Below are positions 23,665-34,269 of a DNA stretch of 64,000 nucleotides, piece by piece. The stretch is taken from the NCBI RefSeq assembly GCF_964355755.1, contig NC_092673.1, positions 13,275,001 through 13,339,000 on the forward strand, given 5' to 3'. Within the stretch, counting starts at the first letter, position 1. Each line of letters begins with the position of its first letter. This DNA is from Antedon mediterranea (taxonomy: Eukaryota > Echinodermata > Crinoidea > Comatulida > Antedonidae). A program made the position numbers and the translations under genes. The notes below the pieces were generated by a model. That model did not search any database and was not told where the DNA came from. It worked only from the letters and a program-made list of their open reading frames with translations.

Positions 23665-24440
23665 TGGAATCTTGTACAGTAACTTGTGTCGCCTGTGTGG
23701 TAAGAGAGCAGTTGAGGAAGGTAGACGGCCAATTTTGAAGCAGAGCTATGCAGATTCAATTAGGCAAGCTCTTAATGTTGATGTTATGAATGATGGTTCG
23801 TCATATATTTGTAATAATTGTAGAGTCAAGTTGGATTTTTGGAAGAAGCAGGTTCAAAGAAAATAAAAAGCTGTCCTTAACATAGTGCTTGCTGAACACC
23901 AGCCTGCTGTTAACTTGTTGGAGGTGGCCAAGTCTATCTATCGACGTGACCACATGCACGAATCAGCGGTGTGTCGTACTAGAAAGTGATGGAAAGTGCC
24001 AAATTAAAATTTTGGGGAAAACTGTAAAAGTTACATCATCGGTCATGCAGTCCGTGCAACATGAGTATCTGTACCAACAATAATTTTCCTGGTATTGCAG
24101 AGAAGGCAATAGTGATGGGATAGTTATTGCGACTGTGACAGAAACTACTGATCGCCAGCTGTGTTCGGTGTTGTATTTGCACAGCATAGCGTTGCAATTT
24201 GTTTATGGATATATAATCGTACATGGAGCGAACAGGAGTTGCCAACACCTGAACAAGAAGAATGATTTAAGTCTATGATCCATGAGACAAATAAAGATGC
24301 TATTCCAAAAGATTCGGCTTCAAGAATGTTGTGGGATCAACAGGTAAAGGGCTTGTCATTAAACCACAACCGGCAAATCCGATGGCATCCTTCAATGCTA
24401 CGTTGGTGCTGTTGTGTACTAACACCATTTAAGGTAAATA
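23665..24440 (+). pseudogene. P-element/THAP9-like gene relic, N-terminal part with Cys finger
   Basis: An acceptor-like TATTTCAG at about 23663 precedes LYSNLCRLCGKRAVEEGRR ... SYICNNCRVKLDFWKK (two C-x2-C pairs 47 residues apart; 23591-23866). After stops and frameshifts, 24275-24440 reads KDSASRMLWDQQVKGLSLN and IRWHPSMLRWC. The R-W-H-P-x-x-x-R-W-C signature occurs in THAP/P-element-like transposases. The rest of the family signature appears at 25095-25215 beyond a gypsy insertion. Function dead. Confidence 0.5.
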
Positions 24441-24704
24441 TCCGAACAATAAAAGCACAACAAGTAAACACACGTGAGTCGAGGTTTAGTCGTTCTCCAT
24501 CTTCCCCGCATCCGGGGCTTTATTCATTCTCCACAACACTATGTATATAGAGGGCGTTAGACCATTACAATCGGTTACAATTACAGTACAAGTAATGTAC
24601 AGTATATGACATCCCTTCCTTCTTAGGTAAGAAAACATAACAATGTAGTGTATCCTTAACCTATCTTTAAACAACTCTTATCATAACTACTTTCTTTTTA
24701 ACAA

Positions 24705-25095
24705 TTGCCTCTTTCCTTTTCCTTTAAACCAAAAAAAATAACAACTACTTTAACAAAGCCAAATATCATAGTTAGTCGATATAAATTCTATTCTAATCAT
24801 CGACAAAATAAAGAGAGTGTAGCGGATTACGTAGCACGATTGAGACGGCTAGCAGAACCATGTGACTTTGGGGCGACATTAGAAGAGATGTTGAGGGATC
24901 GTCTTGTGTTAGGTATTAATGATAATTCAATACAACGGCGAATGTTAGCAGAACCGGATTTAACATTTAAAAAGGCAGTTGATATTTCAAGCGCAATTTT
25001 GGCAGTGGACAAACAAGTGCATGATATTAATATGGAGGCAGGATACCCTTCGATTGATACATCAGTTAAACAAATTCAAGGTAATCCTGAAGTGA
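24705..25095 (+). pseudogene. Ty3/gypsy gag (retrotrans_gag) fragment
   Basis: The ORF encodes IIVSRYKFYSNHRQNKESVA, then LRRLAEPCDFGATLEEMLRD, RLVLGINDN and LTFKKAVDISSAILA. These are the (R)Y.F..R.Q...ESV..YV..LR.LA..C.FG..LE..LRDR.V.GI blocks of Ty3/gypsy capsid. The zinc knuckle, protease and all of pol are missing. At about 25095 the same ORF runs into P-element-like coding sequence, giving an accidental fusion. Confidence 0.8.
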
Positions 25096-25215
25096 TGGGA
25101 AGACCAAACACCGAATCGCTTGCGTTCATCATTAGACAATTTGATAAATTCTTTGATTGCACGAATGTTTCCAATGCTCATGAAGAGAAGATGAAGAGAA
25201 ATCCTACCCCTCTAG
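25095..25215 (+). pseudogene. P-element/THAP9-like C-terminal block
   Basis: In frame with the gypsy gag ORF: RPNTESLAFIIRQFDKFFDC, then TNVSNAHEEKMKRNPTP. The F(F)D.(L/T)NV.....E...KRNP pattern is found in THAP9/P-element-like transposases. Together with 23665-24440 it suggests one P-like copy split by a gypsy element. Confidence 0.5.
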
Positions 25216-25268
25216 GACAACAACCCCTAACGACAACTACCCCCCACCCCCTACAATTACCTCATTAG

Positions 25269-25918
25269 ACAACTTTTTCCTTGGACAACTACGAACCCAC
25301 TACAACAACTTATTATTGCAATTATACATATTCTTTCATCAGATTCTTCATCTATACACCCCAGAAAGAATTGATTAAAAGTTTACATCGAATAAAAAGA
25401 GTGACAAAAACTTAAACAGAAGTAACAGAATTATAAATATCGTGCCATGTAACTTGATGATAAAGAACGTCCACCAATGCACAGTTTTTAAACTCTTTAA
25501 TTAAATTCCTTCACATGTCACTACTCAATTCTTTATTTACTAATCGGCGGTGTGTACTTTTCGTTTTGTCTACTTTTATTGTTTTTGTTTTTAGAGAAAC
25601 AGCACATGTGTTATATCTTCTGATGTTGTATTTTGCACAGTTATATTATAACACGCTTTAATCGGCTTTTTGACATATTATTGAATTTAGACGATTTTCA
25701 AGAATTAAATTACTTATAATGTAGGTTGTCTAAAGCAAAATAAGGTTAACTTGCAGATACGCTTTAATTTGTTTAAAAAATGAACGGCAACCTCAAAGAA
25801 TTCACATGTCGACTTAGATTTTAAAGAAGTAAAAACAATCAACAAGTGATAACGCAAACGGTTAATTTTTATCACGAAAAAGAGAGGCGAGTCATTTGTA
25901 GAAATAGTAGTAGTCATA
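25269..25918. other. No gene seen
   Basis: AT-rich spacer. Short ORFs (including minus-strand 25714-25917) show no motif. Confidence 0.3.
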
Positions 25919-26795
25919 GTGGTAAAATTAAGGATGGCAAGATTTTATATTAATTTTATTCGTTTAAACAAGCAAGCAAGGAAGATCCTTCTCGAAGGAT
26001 ACATTTATGTTAAGAAAAAATACCTCGCAGATGGATGGCAATGCTTTGAGTGTGGACGTAGAAGAAACAAAAATGAGATTGATTATTTATTGTGGTTTTT
26101 ATTTATTATTATTTATATATATATATATATATTATTTTAGATGAAATAAAATTGGTTTTTGTTTGTACATATAAAATATGCGTAAACATTTGTGTGTATA
26201 TAACATTTAAAGTAGGCCTATGCATGGAGGTTACATAAGAAAAGTTAAATAATTATAATTTAGTTAGACGTTCTATTAAGAGAGATTTTACTGGGTAATA
26301 ATATTAGTTTGTTCTTCGTTCAAGGTCCTATCAGCAGCTAATCACTGGTTCGCAGACGGAACATTTAAGGTCGTCCCAACGACCTTTTTCCAGATCTGGA
26401 CCATACATGGTGTATGAGGGCCATGTATTTCCCCTTATCTACGCACTCCTGCGAAACAAGACACAACGGACGTACACACGTGTGCTGGAAGCCATTGGGA
26501 ACATGGTGACTTCCATCCCACATCAATCCACAACGATTTTGAAATGGCGGCAAAAAATGCTTTTGTGGATGTATTCCCGGATGCAAATATCAACGGATGC
26601 CTCTTTCATCTTTGAGAATTCATGAAAGGGTAAAATAAATTAACATCTTCCTTTCCAAAAATAGTATGGTAAGATAAAACAATTTTACACAATTTATATT
26701 TTTGTTGTTATTTAATTGTTTTATTTGTAGATCCTGATGACTCTGCTTCATGCACTAGTGGAATAGATGATCGTGATGTTTTTTAATCGGATGAT
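25919..26795 (+). pseudogene. FLYWCH-MULE transposase relic
   Basis: The ORF at 25919-26140 ends a FLYWCH-like domain (KILLEGYIYVKKKYLADGWQ CFECGRRRNK). After an AT-rich intron-like gap, 26325-26425 reads NHWFADGTFKVVPTTFFQIW, the first catalytic block (DGTFK) of Mutator-like transposases. A frame change follows: VYEGHVFPLIYALLRNKTQR, TYTRVLEAIGNM, and in a third frame DFEMAAKNAFVDVFPDANIN GCLFHL, the block with the second acidic residue. A short acidic tail (DPDDSASCTSGIDDRD) lies near 26732-26785. Several frameshifts; inactive. Confidence 0.75.
26113..26132. repeat. (TA)n microsatellite
   Basis: About ten TA units in the intron-like gap. Confidence 0.9.
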
Positions 26796-27139
26796 GATCG
26801 CCATTTTGAACAAAAAGCAGATAAAATTAAGTAAAAAGAGAAATAAAATTGAATAAAGTTCATTAATAAAATGTTTGATGTTTGCTGGTGTTTTTTTTTA
26901 AAATTTGTTCAGAACTAATAATAAACTAAGGAAACTTTCCTGAATACCTACTCAGTAATTACATGGAGAAATAAGTTATATACACATATATTTTCATGAA
27001 ATGCCTGGGTTCATGCAATTGTTCATCAAAATACATGCACATGAACCATTCATGCATGTTCCATAAAATTCAAATAGCCCAATAGTTCAAGAACTTTATG
27101 AATAGTTCATTAAAGTGCATAGAATAACAATATTTTTGG

Positions 27140-27335
27140 TTCCCCGTAGCCAATTGAAAGTTGCAAGATAAGTTCTATTAGCTTGAGCAAATCACTATAG
27201 CTTCTCTCGCTTTCTTAAGATGACAAAAGAAAACGTTTCTCCTTTTCATTTTCTTCACACAGGTTGATGAATATGAACACACTTTGGAAATAACCATCAC
27301 TGCTGTCGACGACGAAATGGATTAAAAAACTTAAT
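27140..27335 (+). repeat. Dispersed repeat EB, copy 1
   Basis: Near-copy of 34270-34500. It shares CCAATTGAAAGTTGCAAGAT, the GAGCAAATCACTA(T/C)AGCTTC stretch, an acceptor-like ACACAG, and an exon start reading VDEYEHTLEITITAVDDEMD before a stop. Confidence 0.8.
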
Positions 27336-27339
27336 CAAA

Positions 27340-27885
27340 GAGTACAGATTTAGATAAAACAATATTCACTTCACTAACGCAAGTTTCTTTTTATTCTAAA
27401 AAGAGTTACAACCCTATTGCCAGTGCAGTGCAAAATTAACTAAAAAAATCAATCGATTAGTTCAATTGAACTGCTGTAAATGAAAATTGTCACTTTACTA
27501 TCCTAGGCCAGTTGTCTAAAAAATCCTATCATTCAATTCAATTCACCTTTGGTTAATACAATATTACAATTATTAATTATAATTATGAGTCACTTGCAGA
27601 AAAACTTTCAACTTTCAACTTGTTAATGGTAGTGTTCAAAATTTCACTCGCTTTAACAATATGTATTCTGTGAGAGTCCATCTCTCTCCAACTTCGAACC
27701 GGCAAGTGAAAGTGTGACATTTATAAAATTGTCAAAAACTCGCCAGCTAAATCTTGTAGCCTTGGACCGATTCCCACTTTGTTAATTAAAGCGTCGACTG
27801 ATGTATTTCTTGCAATAATTACATGCGTTGTTAACTCATCTCTTGAAACTGGTTTATTTCTCGACATTTTTTAAATTTCACATAT
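27340..27885. other. No gene seen
   Basis: AT-rich spacer without recognisable coding content. Confidence 0.3.
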
Positions 27886-27889
27886 TACA

Positions 27890-28085
27890 TGCTCTAATGA
27901 AGAAATCGGGCCTTGATCCTGAGAACTTATCTAATTATAGACCGTATCTAATCTGTGTTTTCTTGGCAAAGTTATTGAAAGAGTCGTATCTAAAAGAATA
28001 TTATCACATGCAAATGACATTCCGTAATTGATCCGTTTCAATCAGAATACAAAGCACATCACAGTACTATTACACTAAAAGGATA
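27890..28085 (+). pseudogene. LINE reverse transcriptase scrap (L2/CR1-like)
   Basis: Reads KKSGLDPENLSNYRP and, after a small frame change, CFLGKVIERVVSKRILSHAN. The LDPEN(L)xNYRPxSNLxFLxKxxERVV motif is an early RT block in CR1/L2-type elements. Nothing else of the element is seen. Confidence 0.65.
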
Positions 28086-28254
28086 GTTTAATTTTGAATG
28101 AGCTACTTTTTGGAAAAGTCATAATTGAAAAGAACTTGCGTATGCGCAAGTTGTCATAACAAGTTGTCAACTTTGTCAACATATACACATTTAACTGAAG
28201 TTGTGCAGTCAAGCTTTTATGACGCTGTCACAGCCGCATAGCTGAAAATCTTAA

Positions 28255-28460
28255 TTCGCAGCCTAAATATAGATGCAACAGATGTAATAGACATTATAAA
28301 TCTTTTTGCAGCCCAGAAAAAATCCTGGTTTAATTCTAAGCATTATGGATGGGCAACAGCTTCCTGAAAGAGGACACGACCCAGATGCAGATGGAGCTAG
28401 ACCAGACTGGAGTGTGTACCATGCCTGCCGCGAGATGCCAACACAAAACAGATGATTGGA
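28255..28460 (+). repeat. Dispersed repeat EA, copy 2, with P2X7-type zinc-domain-like exon
   Basis: Shares the TCCTGGTTTAATTCTAAGCAT and downstream exon with 33890-34035. The open part starts MDGQQLPERGHDPDADGARP and continues DWSVYHACREMPTQNR before TGA. W..(C)..CREMPT is the opening of the Cys-rich domain also found at the P2X7 C-terminus and in the intact gene at 57399. One Cys is Tyr here. Confidence 0.6.
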
Positions 28461-28469
28461 GAACTTTAT

Positions 28470-28733
28470 ATTAAAAAGCCCCAGAAATGTTGCAAAGAAA
28501 GCTTTGTATGGCGAATTAGGTTAGCAATCTTTATCTTTCACTAAAAATAACTTTAGACTATATCATACTTTAATAGAATAAAAAATATGGCGAATACTAG
28601 ATGGCCAAGGTTATTATTTAAGGCTATATTATGCAAGTTCAGGATAATTTAAAATGGAAGTGGTTATGTATTATGAAAGACAATCTCCGCAGGTGTAATT
28701 TATTGGATCACTTCAACACTGAACCTGATGCCA
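28470..28733 (+). mobile_element. LINE fragment related to the 7.4-10.6 kb element, left part
   Basis: Reads KSPRNVAKKALYGELG, nearly the same as KAPRYVAKEALYGELG at 9538-9585, then diverged sequence up to the CTTGG target site at 28734. It continues at 30380. Confidence 0.75.
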
Positions 28734-28762
28734 CTTGGGGCCTGTTTCTGCTGCATAAAAAT

Positions 28763-28930
28763 AACCGGTTAAAATCGGTGTGAATAAATTAAAATTGGTG
28801 TGAATAAATTAACTCCATTTTCTTGGCAGCAGAAACAGGACAAATTTGTGGTAACCGGTTAAAAGGCAGCGCAAAATAACCGGTTAAAAACACCAATTTA
28901 AATCGGTGTTAGAACGCCGTTTAACCGGTT
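28763..28930. promoter_or_regulatory. Left cluster of four AACCGGTT motifs
   Basis: Copies at 28763, 28853, 28878 and 28923. Two more lie near the right end at 30262 and 30339. AACCGGTT is the established Grainyhead-like (GRHL/CP2) recognition core. In a transposon the same clustering could instead be transposase binding sites. Confidence 0.6.
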
Positions 28931-29275
28931 ATCGCTGAGCAATTCTTAGCTGCAACACGAAATAACGGTTATTTGATTGACAGTTGTGACCCCGGGTCAG
29001 ATACCGTCGCATACGGTGTGTGTTTTCCTCGTGGGTTTTGACAGTCGAACGAAGAAGTGAACATGTATGTGGATGAATGAAATCACAAGATATGTTATTC
29101 AGTTGTGGAGGGAGAGAAAGTACGGGGTAGAATGGCAGGCAATAGAAAAGAATCACAGATAATAAATAAGAGCATTTTTGCGAAAGTAAAAGAGGAATTT
29201 GGGGTGGAGTTCCGGGGACTACCCAAGCTAAGCAATTTGAGGCGTTAGTAGTACACGCTCGCGAAGGGTATGGAT

Positions 29276-29897
29276 GGTCCTATATTAACACCAAAACGGA
29301 AACAAAAGGGACTCAAAATGTTGCAAATACCTACCAAACGATAGTAGATAATGGTTAATTAATTATGAAAACCCAAATTTTATAGCAAAAATCGTCCGAA
29401 TTTATGTTATAAACGATGAATTTAGCAACAAAAACTTAATCCAAACGAGCGTATTTATGGCACGCCCTTAGTGCCTTTAATAGGAGAACAATGAACAATC
29501 TTAATTTGATCGTTTTATAAAATTTCTTTAGAAAAACATCACATCGACCGAAAACAAAGGTTATGAGAGCCTTTGATAATATATTAAATATGATTTTATT
29601 AAGCATAGAAATGTGTTATTATTTATGTTAGTACATAATATTATGCGAAACAATGTTTAATACTCATTATTCTATTAAAGGCACTATGTGCGTGCGATAT
29701 TCTATGACTTGGATACTCTCGTTTGATTTAAGTTTTTGTGGCTAAACTCGTCGTTTTTAACACAAATTCGGACGATTTTTGCTATAAAAGTTAGGGTTTC
29801 ATGAATCATAATTAATTAACAATTATCTACTCTCGTTTGGTAGGTATTGCAACATTCTAAGTCTCGTTTTTGTTTCCGTTTGCTTTTTTGTAGGACC
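29276..29897. mobile_element. Nested 622-bp foldback element
   Basis: Arms of roughly 210-230 bp run from GGTCCTA at 29276 and from its complement TAGGACC ending at 29897. Shared inner blocks include TACCTACCAAACGA, ATAGCAAAAATCGTCCGAAT and AGTGCCTTTAATAG. The centre holds about 180 bp of AT-rich sequence. No ORF. A clear target duplication was not found. Located inside the 28739-30374 element, so it inserted later or is part of it. Confidence 0.8.
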
Positions 29898-30379
29898 GCG
29901 CTCGCGAAAGACAACAGTCGTTCACGTGGTAAGGGCCGTATCATCATCGCCTTTGTTGATGAATTTTAGGCTAGATAAAAATTATCCTAGGCGATCGGGC
30001 GCTGCACGACCCTCCCCATGTTATTGAAGGCGCCATGAGAATTAATTTTATTAGCGATCAGTAAGTAGGCTTTACAAAAAACAAAACCTGTAGACCTGTA
30101 GACAACATTTTATTATTTTAACATGTTTGAGATGTTCGGCGATATACACACGTGTGTACTGACGACGTCGATGTAAACAAACAGCCAACTTACTACTTCA
30201 GTCTGAGTGTATTGCATTTTGGGTAATGATGACGTTTTGCTCGACGACCACCCATAGATTTAACCGGTTATTTCGGAGCACAAATTGATCAGAAACGCGG
30301 TCTTGTTATTGTTATCTATTTTTAATCTATTTTAAAATAACCGGTTAAATTGCGTTATGCAGCAGAAACAGACCCTTGG

Positions 30380-30640
30380 TTAAAACAATTTGAAACAGAG
30401 AACAAGAGTAATGACTATAAGGAATGGTATGTTAAAGCAAAACCAAGGTCATCCCTAAGTGATTAATAAAATATAAAGGAGAACTAATGTTTGAGAAGTA
30501 CCTATTAGATCAGACTAATTTCTTGGGCATCAACCTTAAATGTAAAGCCCGTACAAACTCCCTTGAACTTGAAGGGAGACAATTGTCATGGTCAGCTTCT
30601 TTTTTAATGCGCTGGACTTTCACAAATAAGACATGAGTTG
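30380..30640 (+). mobile_element. LINE fragment, right part
   Basis: Resumes the LINE of 28470-28733: WLKQFETENKSNDYKEWYVK, then KYLLDQTNF and TNSLELEGRQLSWS, parallel to WLKGFKEKN, KYLLDKCNY and SNSLPLEGRKEAWS at 9795-10015. Ends before the zinc knuckle. Confidence 0.75.
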
Positions 30641-30744
30641 TATAATCATCAATCATCAACATAGTTCTCGTTGTGAGCGGACGTGTTCATATCGAGCTCC
30701 GCTAGGCTACCCATTGTGTGGATACTAGGCATACTGTAGTCTAC

Positions 30745-33175
30745 ATGATGTGTTCGACCGGGCTACGTGTGCCGCTACTTATTTTGAACTTATTTCTTGG
30801 CCTCTATTTTTCAAGTTTTAATATGGGATTTTCATCCAGAAATCAATGGCTAAGGCCAGTCGATGGATACTCTGAGCCGGTAAGCTGCAACATTCCTAGC
30901 ATCGTTGTATGTAAATGTTGGAATTTGTATCAAAGCAGTACGACTACGAGTGTTGTTGCATTCCAACGTAGCAGCAGACCGTCAAGGAAGACCTACAGTG
31001 CACCACGTTTGCTTTATTCTAATTCCACTGTTACATTCTGTATTCTTTTAAGTGGCGATGTTGAATCGAATCCAGGTCCAGGTAATACTCAGACATCTTA
31101 AGTTAAGGTATACTATCAAAACGTACGTAGCCTGAAGAATAAAATGGACGTATACAACTCAGATCTGAATGCACACCTAATTCAGAGCAATTTGGATATT
31201 GTCGCACTTACGGAAACATGGTTAAACTGCAACGTGCTCGATTCTGAACTTTCCGTTTCTAATTACACTTTATTTCGACGCGATAGAGATACTGATAAAC
31301 GCGGTGGTGGTATCCTGATGCTAGTGAATAACAAATTTACCTGTAACCGAGTGGAACGCCTAGAAAGTGATTCAACGGAGTTCATGTGGATAGAGATTCA
31401 GCTAAAGCGGCGTATTAGCCTACTTGTTGGATTATTCTATAGACCACCAAACGCTACACCCGATGTCCTCCGTCGTTTTACTTCGTCTGTGGAAATCGCT
31501 ATGCTCTACTACAAAAACAGTGAATTCCTCATTCTTGGAGATTTCAACCTGCCCGAAATTAATTGGAGTAGCAACCCTTATTCTGCTCCAGCTCAGTCCA
31601 TGGGAGAACACTTACTTGATGTATTGCTTTCTAGCTGTGGCCTATTTCAATGCAATACGTACTGTACAAGAATGGATAAAATGCTTGATCTTGTTATTTG
31701 TAGTAAAAACATTTCCAACAAAGTCTATACTGCTAACGATATTTTTTTATCTGACCACTCATCTTTGAGAATTGATTTCCGTTTAAATTTTGATGTTAAA
31801 TGTAGTAATGATAATTTGAATCGTAAAAGTATAATTTACAATTTTAAAGCACTTGATGTCAATAATCTATGTAATACTCTTAACTGTGTTCCATGGAGTG
31901 TCTTAATTGATTTTGAAGGTGATTTAAATGAAGCTTTGGATATGTTTTATAATTTGTTAAATGCTGCCGTCAATGACACAGTGCCTAAAATTAGAAAGCG
32001 CAGAAAGCTTCCTCCGTGGTTTGACAATGAGTTGAGAAGTGCGCTTCAACTCAAAGAAAAGTATTATAGATATCTGAAAAAAAATAATAATCGGTTAGCC
32101 CAAAGTAATTTCAAATTTGCTCGCGCGTGCAATAAAAAGTACAAAGATTACTTGGACTCTTTGGCTAAGCAAATTGTCACTAACAGTAAAAGATTCTGGA
32201 GCTGGATGAAAACTAAATACAAGTCAAATAATCTTCCTTCTGTCATGAGTCACGATAACATTTCATTCCAGTCTAATTATGATAAAGCTACCACATTTAA
32301 TTCTTATTTTCATTCTTTTTTCAGTGAGCCTTCTCCGGACGTTCCCCGGGACTATCCAGGTCTTCCTGACTATGCGGTGGATAACTTAAGTTCTCTGTCT
32401 GTGAATCAGCATTCTGTGGAAAAGGCACTTAGTAACATTGATATCAATAAAGCTACTGGCATTGATCAGATTAGTAACGTTGTCTTAAAGGGTGCCTCCT
32501 CCTCACTCTCTTATCCGCTTTGCAAATTGTTTCAGCTATCTATTAATTCTGGGGTTTTTCCTTCATCTTGGAAACACGCTAATATTGTCCCAATTCACAA
32601 GAGTGGTCCCAAAAAACTAATCTGTAGTGTAACTATCGTCCTATTTCGTTATTGCCTACTATGAGCGCATTGTGCATGATGGTTTGTCATCACATGTTGC
32701 TAATGCTTTAAGTCCTAGGCAGCATGGTTTTGTCTCTGGGAGATCATGTCAAACCAACCTCGCACTGCTTCTTGCTACATCATACGATGCAATTAACAGC
32801 AAGAAGCAGTGCGATGTGATTTACACTGATTTCTCTAAGGCTTTTGATTCCGTTTCCCATGATTTGCTTATTTTTAAACTTTCAAAATTTGGTTTATCCG
32901 GTTCACTGTTAAGTTGGTTTAAAAGCTATTTAACTAATAGACAACAGCGTGTTGTCATTGGGGGAGAGACATCTGATTGGCTCCCTGTGTTATCGGGCGT
33001 TCCGCAGGGCTCGATCCTGGGCCCGCTTTTGTTTAATTTATTTATCAACGATCTTCCTTTAAAATTTAATCATTCCGAGTCTCTTTTATTTGCTGACGAT
33101 CTGAAATTGTTTAAAGTGATTACCACTCCACAGGATGCTTTTTCACTTCAGGAGGACCTGATTGAAATTATGTGA
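30745..33175 (+). pseudogene. CR1/L2-type LINE with N-terminal 2A-like peptide, EN and RT; 3' truncated
   Basis: The ATG at 30745 is in frame with everything to the first defect. Residues about 1-104 form a hydrophobic and basic leader; then GDVESNPGPG (2A motif, 31054-31083). A lone TAA at 31099-31101 interrupts the frame, which resumes QNVRSLKNKMD. EN (31144 to about 31790): ALTETWLN, RGGGILMLV, GLFYRPPN, LGDFNLP, LDLVICS, SDHSSL. RT: NKATGIDQIS, NIVPIHKSG, then two frameshifts (about 32624 and 32665); DFSKAFDSVSHDLL, GVPQGSILGP, LLFADDLKLF. It stops near 33175, so the RT C-terminus and 3' UTR are missing. Otherwise unusually well preserved. Confidence 0.9.
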
Positions 33176-33735
33176 CCTATTTACCTACCACAAAATATGT
33201 TCAAAAGATCTCACCCTTCTTTATGATACCATAAAGGCCACTAAACAGTTTGCTATTGTAGACAAACTTCAAATTCACATTCCATCTTTTCCTGATGTTA
33301 AAGAATGCATTATTTCAAACTTCAGTCGAATTCAAGAGTTGAATTTAGGAAATGAACATAGCAGACGAAAAAAAATTGATAATGTGTACAAGAATTATAA
33401 TTTAAGATGGTGGGGGAGGGGTTGATTCTCCATCTACGGATTTAAACTTGTGCAGAAATTTAATTTCACCGATTTATTTAGTGGTCATCACTTTTTTGTC
33501 AGTGGCACACACTGTCGTTAGTGATGCAACCAAAATAAAACTATTGAGCAAAATGATGTTGCTTTACATTTTTCTACTTGTATATATTGAAAGGGATCTT
33601 TAAGCAGCATCAGCGAAACATTAAAAAAAACAAAGATGGAACTACAAGGTATAGTTTTCAGTTAAATTGGTTTTTTTTTTATTGAAAGGTGAGTTTCTTT
33701 ATATCAACTATACTAAAAAATAATTGGGAATTTGA
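33176..33735. other. Unassigned sequence; 87-aa ORF of unknown nature
   Basis: The ORF 33162-33425 reads SKDLTLLYDTIKATKQFAIV and further helical, charged sequence. It could be an old exon but matches nothing I recognise. The rest (33426-33735) is AT-rich with no gene. Confidence 0.3.
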
Positions 33736-33739
33736 ATAC

Positions 33740-34080
33740 AGTTGACCATGACTGCAATTCACCTTTACAATTTACTTTAAATTAATATTAGTTTTATAAA
33801 ATAATTTTAATATGGTAAATAAAACAGTGTATTTAATTTGCAGTCTAAATATAAATGAAAAAGACATTAAAAATATTTAAAGTGGCAGCCCAGAAAAATC
33901 CTGGTTTAATTATAAGCATTATGAATGGGCAACAACACCCTGAAAGAGGACACCACCCAGATACAGATGGAGCTAGACCCGACTGGAGTGTGTGCCATGC
34001 CTGCCGCGAGATGCCAACACAAAACAGATGATTATGTTATAGGTACAATCTTGATTGCACATCAATACTTCCAGTAAGTA
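33740..34080 (+). repeat. Dispersed repeat EA, copy 3, with zinc-domain-like exon
   Basis: Most complete of three copies. It has an acceptor-like TAATTTGCAG at about 33832-33841, an exon with MNGQQHPERGHHPDTDGARP and DWSVCHACREMPTQNR, a TGA, then LCYRYNLDCTSILP and a donor-like GTAAGTA at about 34075. Cys spacing resembles the N-terminal half of the P2X7-type Zn-coordinating domain. The TGA is shared with the 28.3-kb copy. Confidence 0.65.
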
Positions 34081-34269
34081 CAGTATGTATAGCAATCAAT
34101 AACTGATGCAAACATCGGACATACCGTTACATTCAGTAACGTTGACGTTTAGATATACAATGACGCACAACAAGTAAAGTCTTTGGACTTGACAACCGTA
34201 AGGGTAAGAACTTAATTATCAAAAAATGTATTCAAAATCGCATATTACTGTTTACAACATAAAAATGTT

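Larger units (their letters stand above)
28739..30374. mobile_element. 1636-bp TIR DNA element with AACCGGTT subterminal motifs
   Basis: Left end GGCCTGTTTCTGCTGCATAA, right end (complement) GGTCTGTTTCTGCTGCATAA: terminal inverted repeats with one mismatch in 20. It is flanked by CTTGG at 28734-28738 and 30375-30379, and the host LINE becomes continuous when the element plus one CTTGG is removed, which proves insertion. It contains no transposase ORF, so it is non-autonomous. Six AACCGGTT palindromes lie near the ends. A second foldback element sits inside (29276-29897). Superfamily not determined; 5-bp duplication narrows the options. Confidence 0.85.

Noticed and set aside
34020-34040. UGA in the EA exon as selenocysteine
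   Set aside because: No evidence of a SECIS element, and the aligned position in the zinc domain is not a Cys; a CGA-to-TGA type mutation copied with the repeat is simpler.
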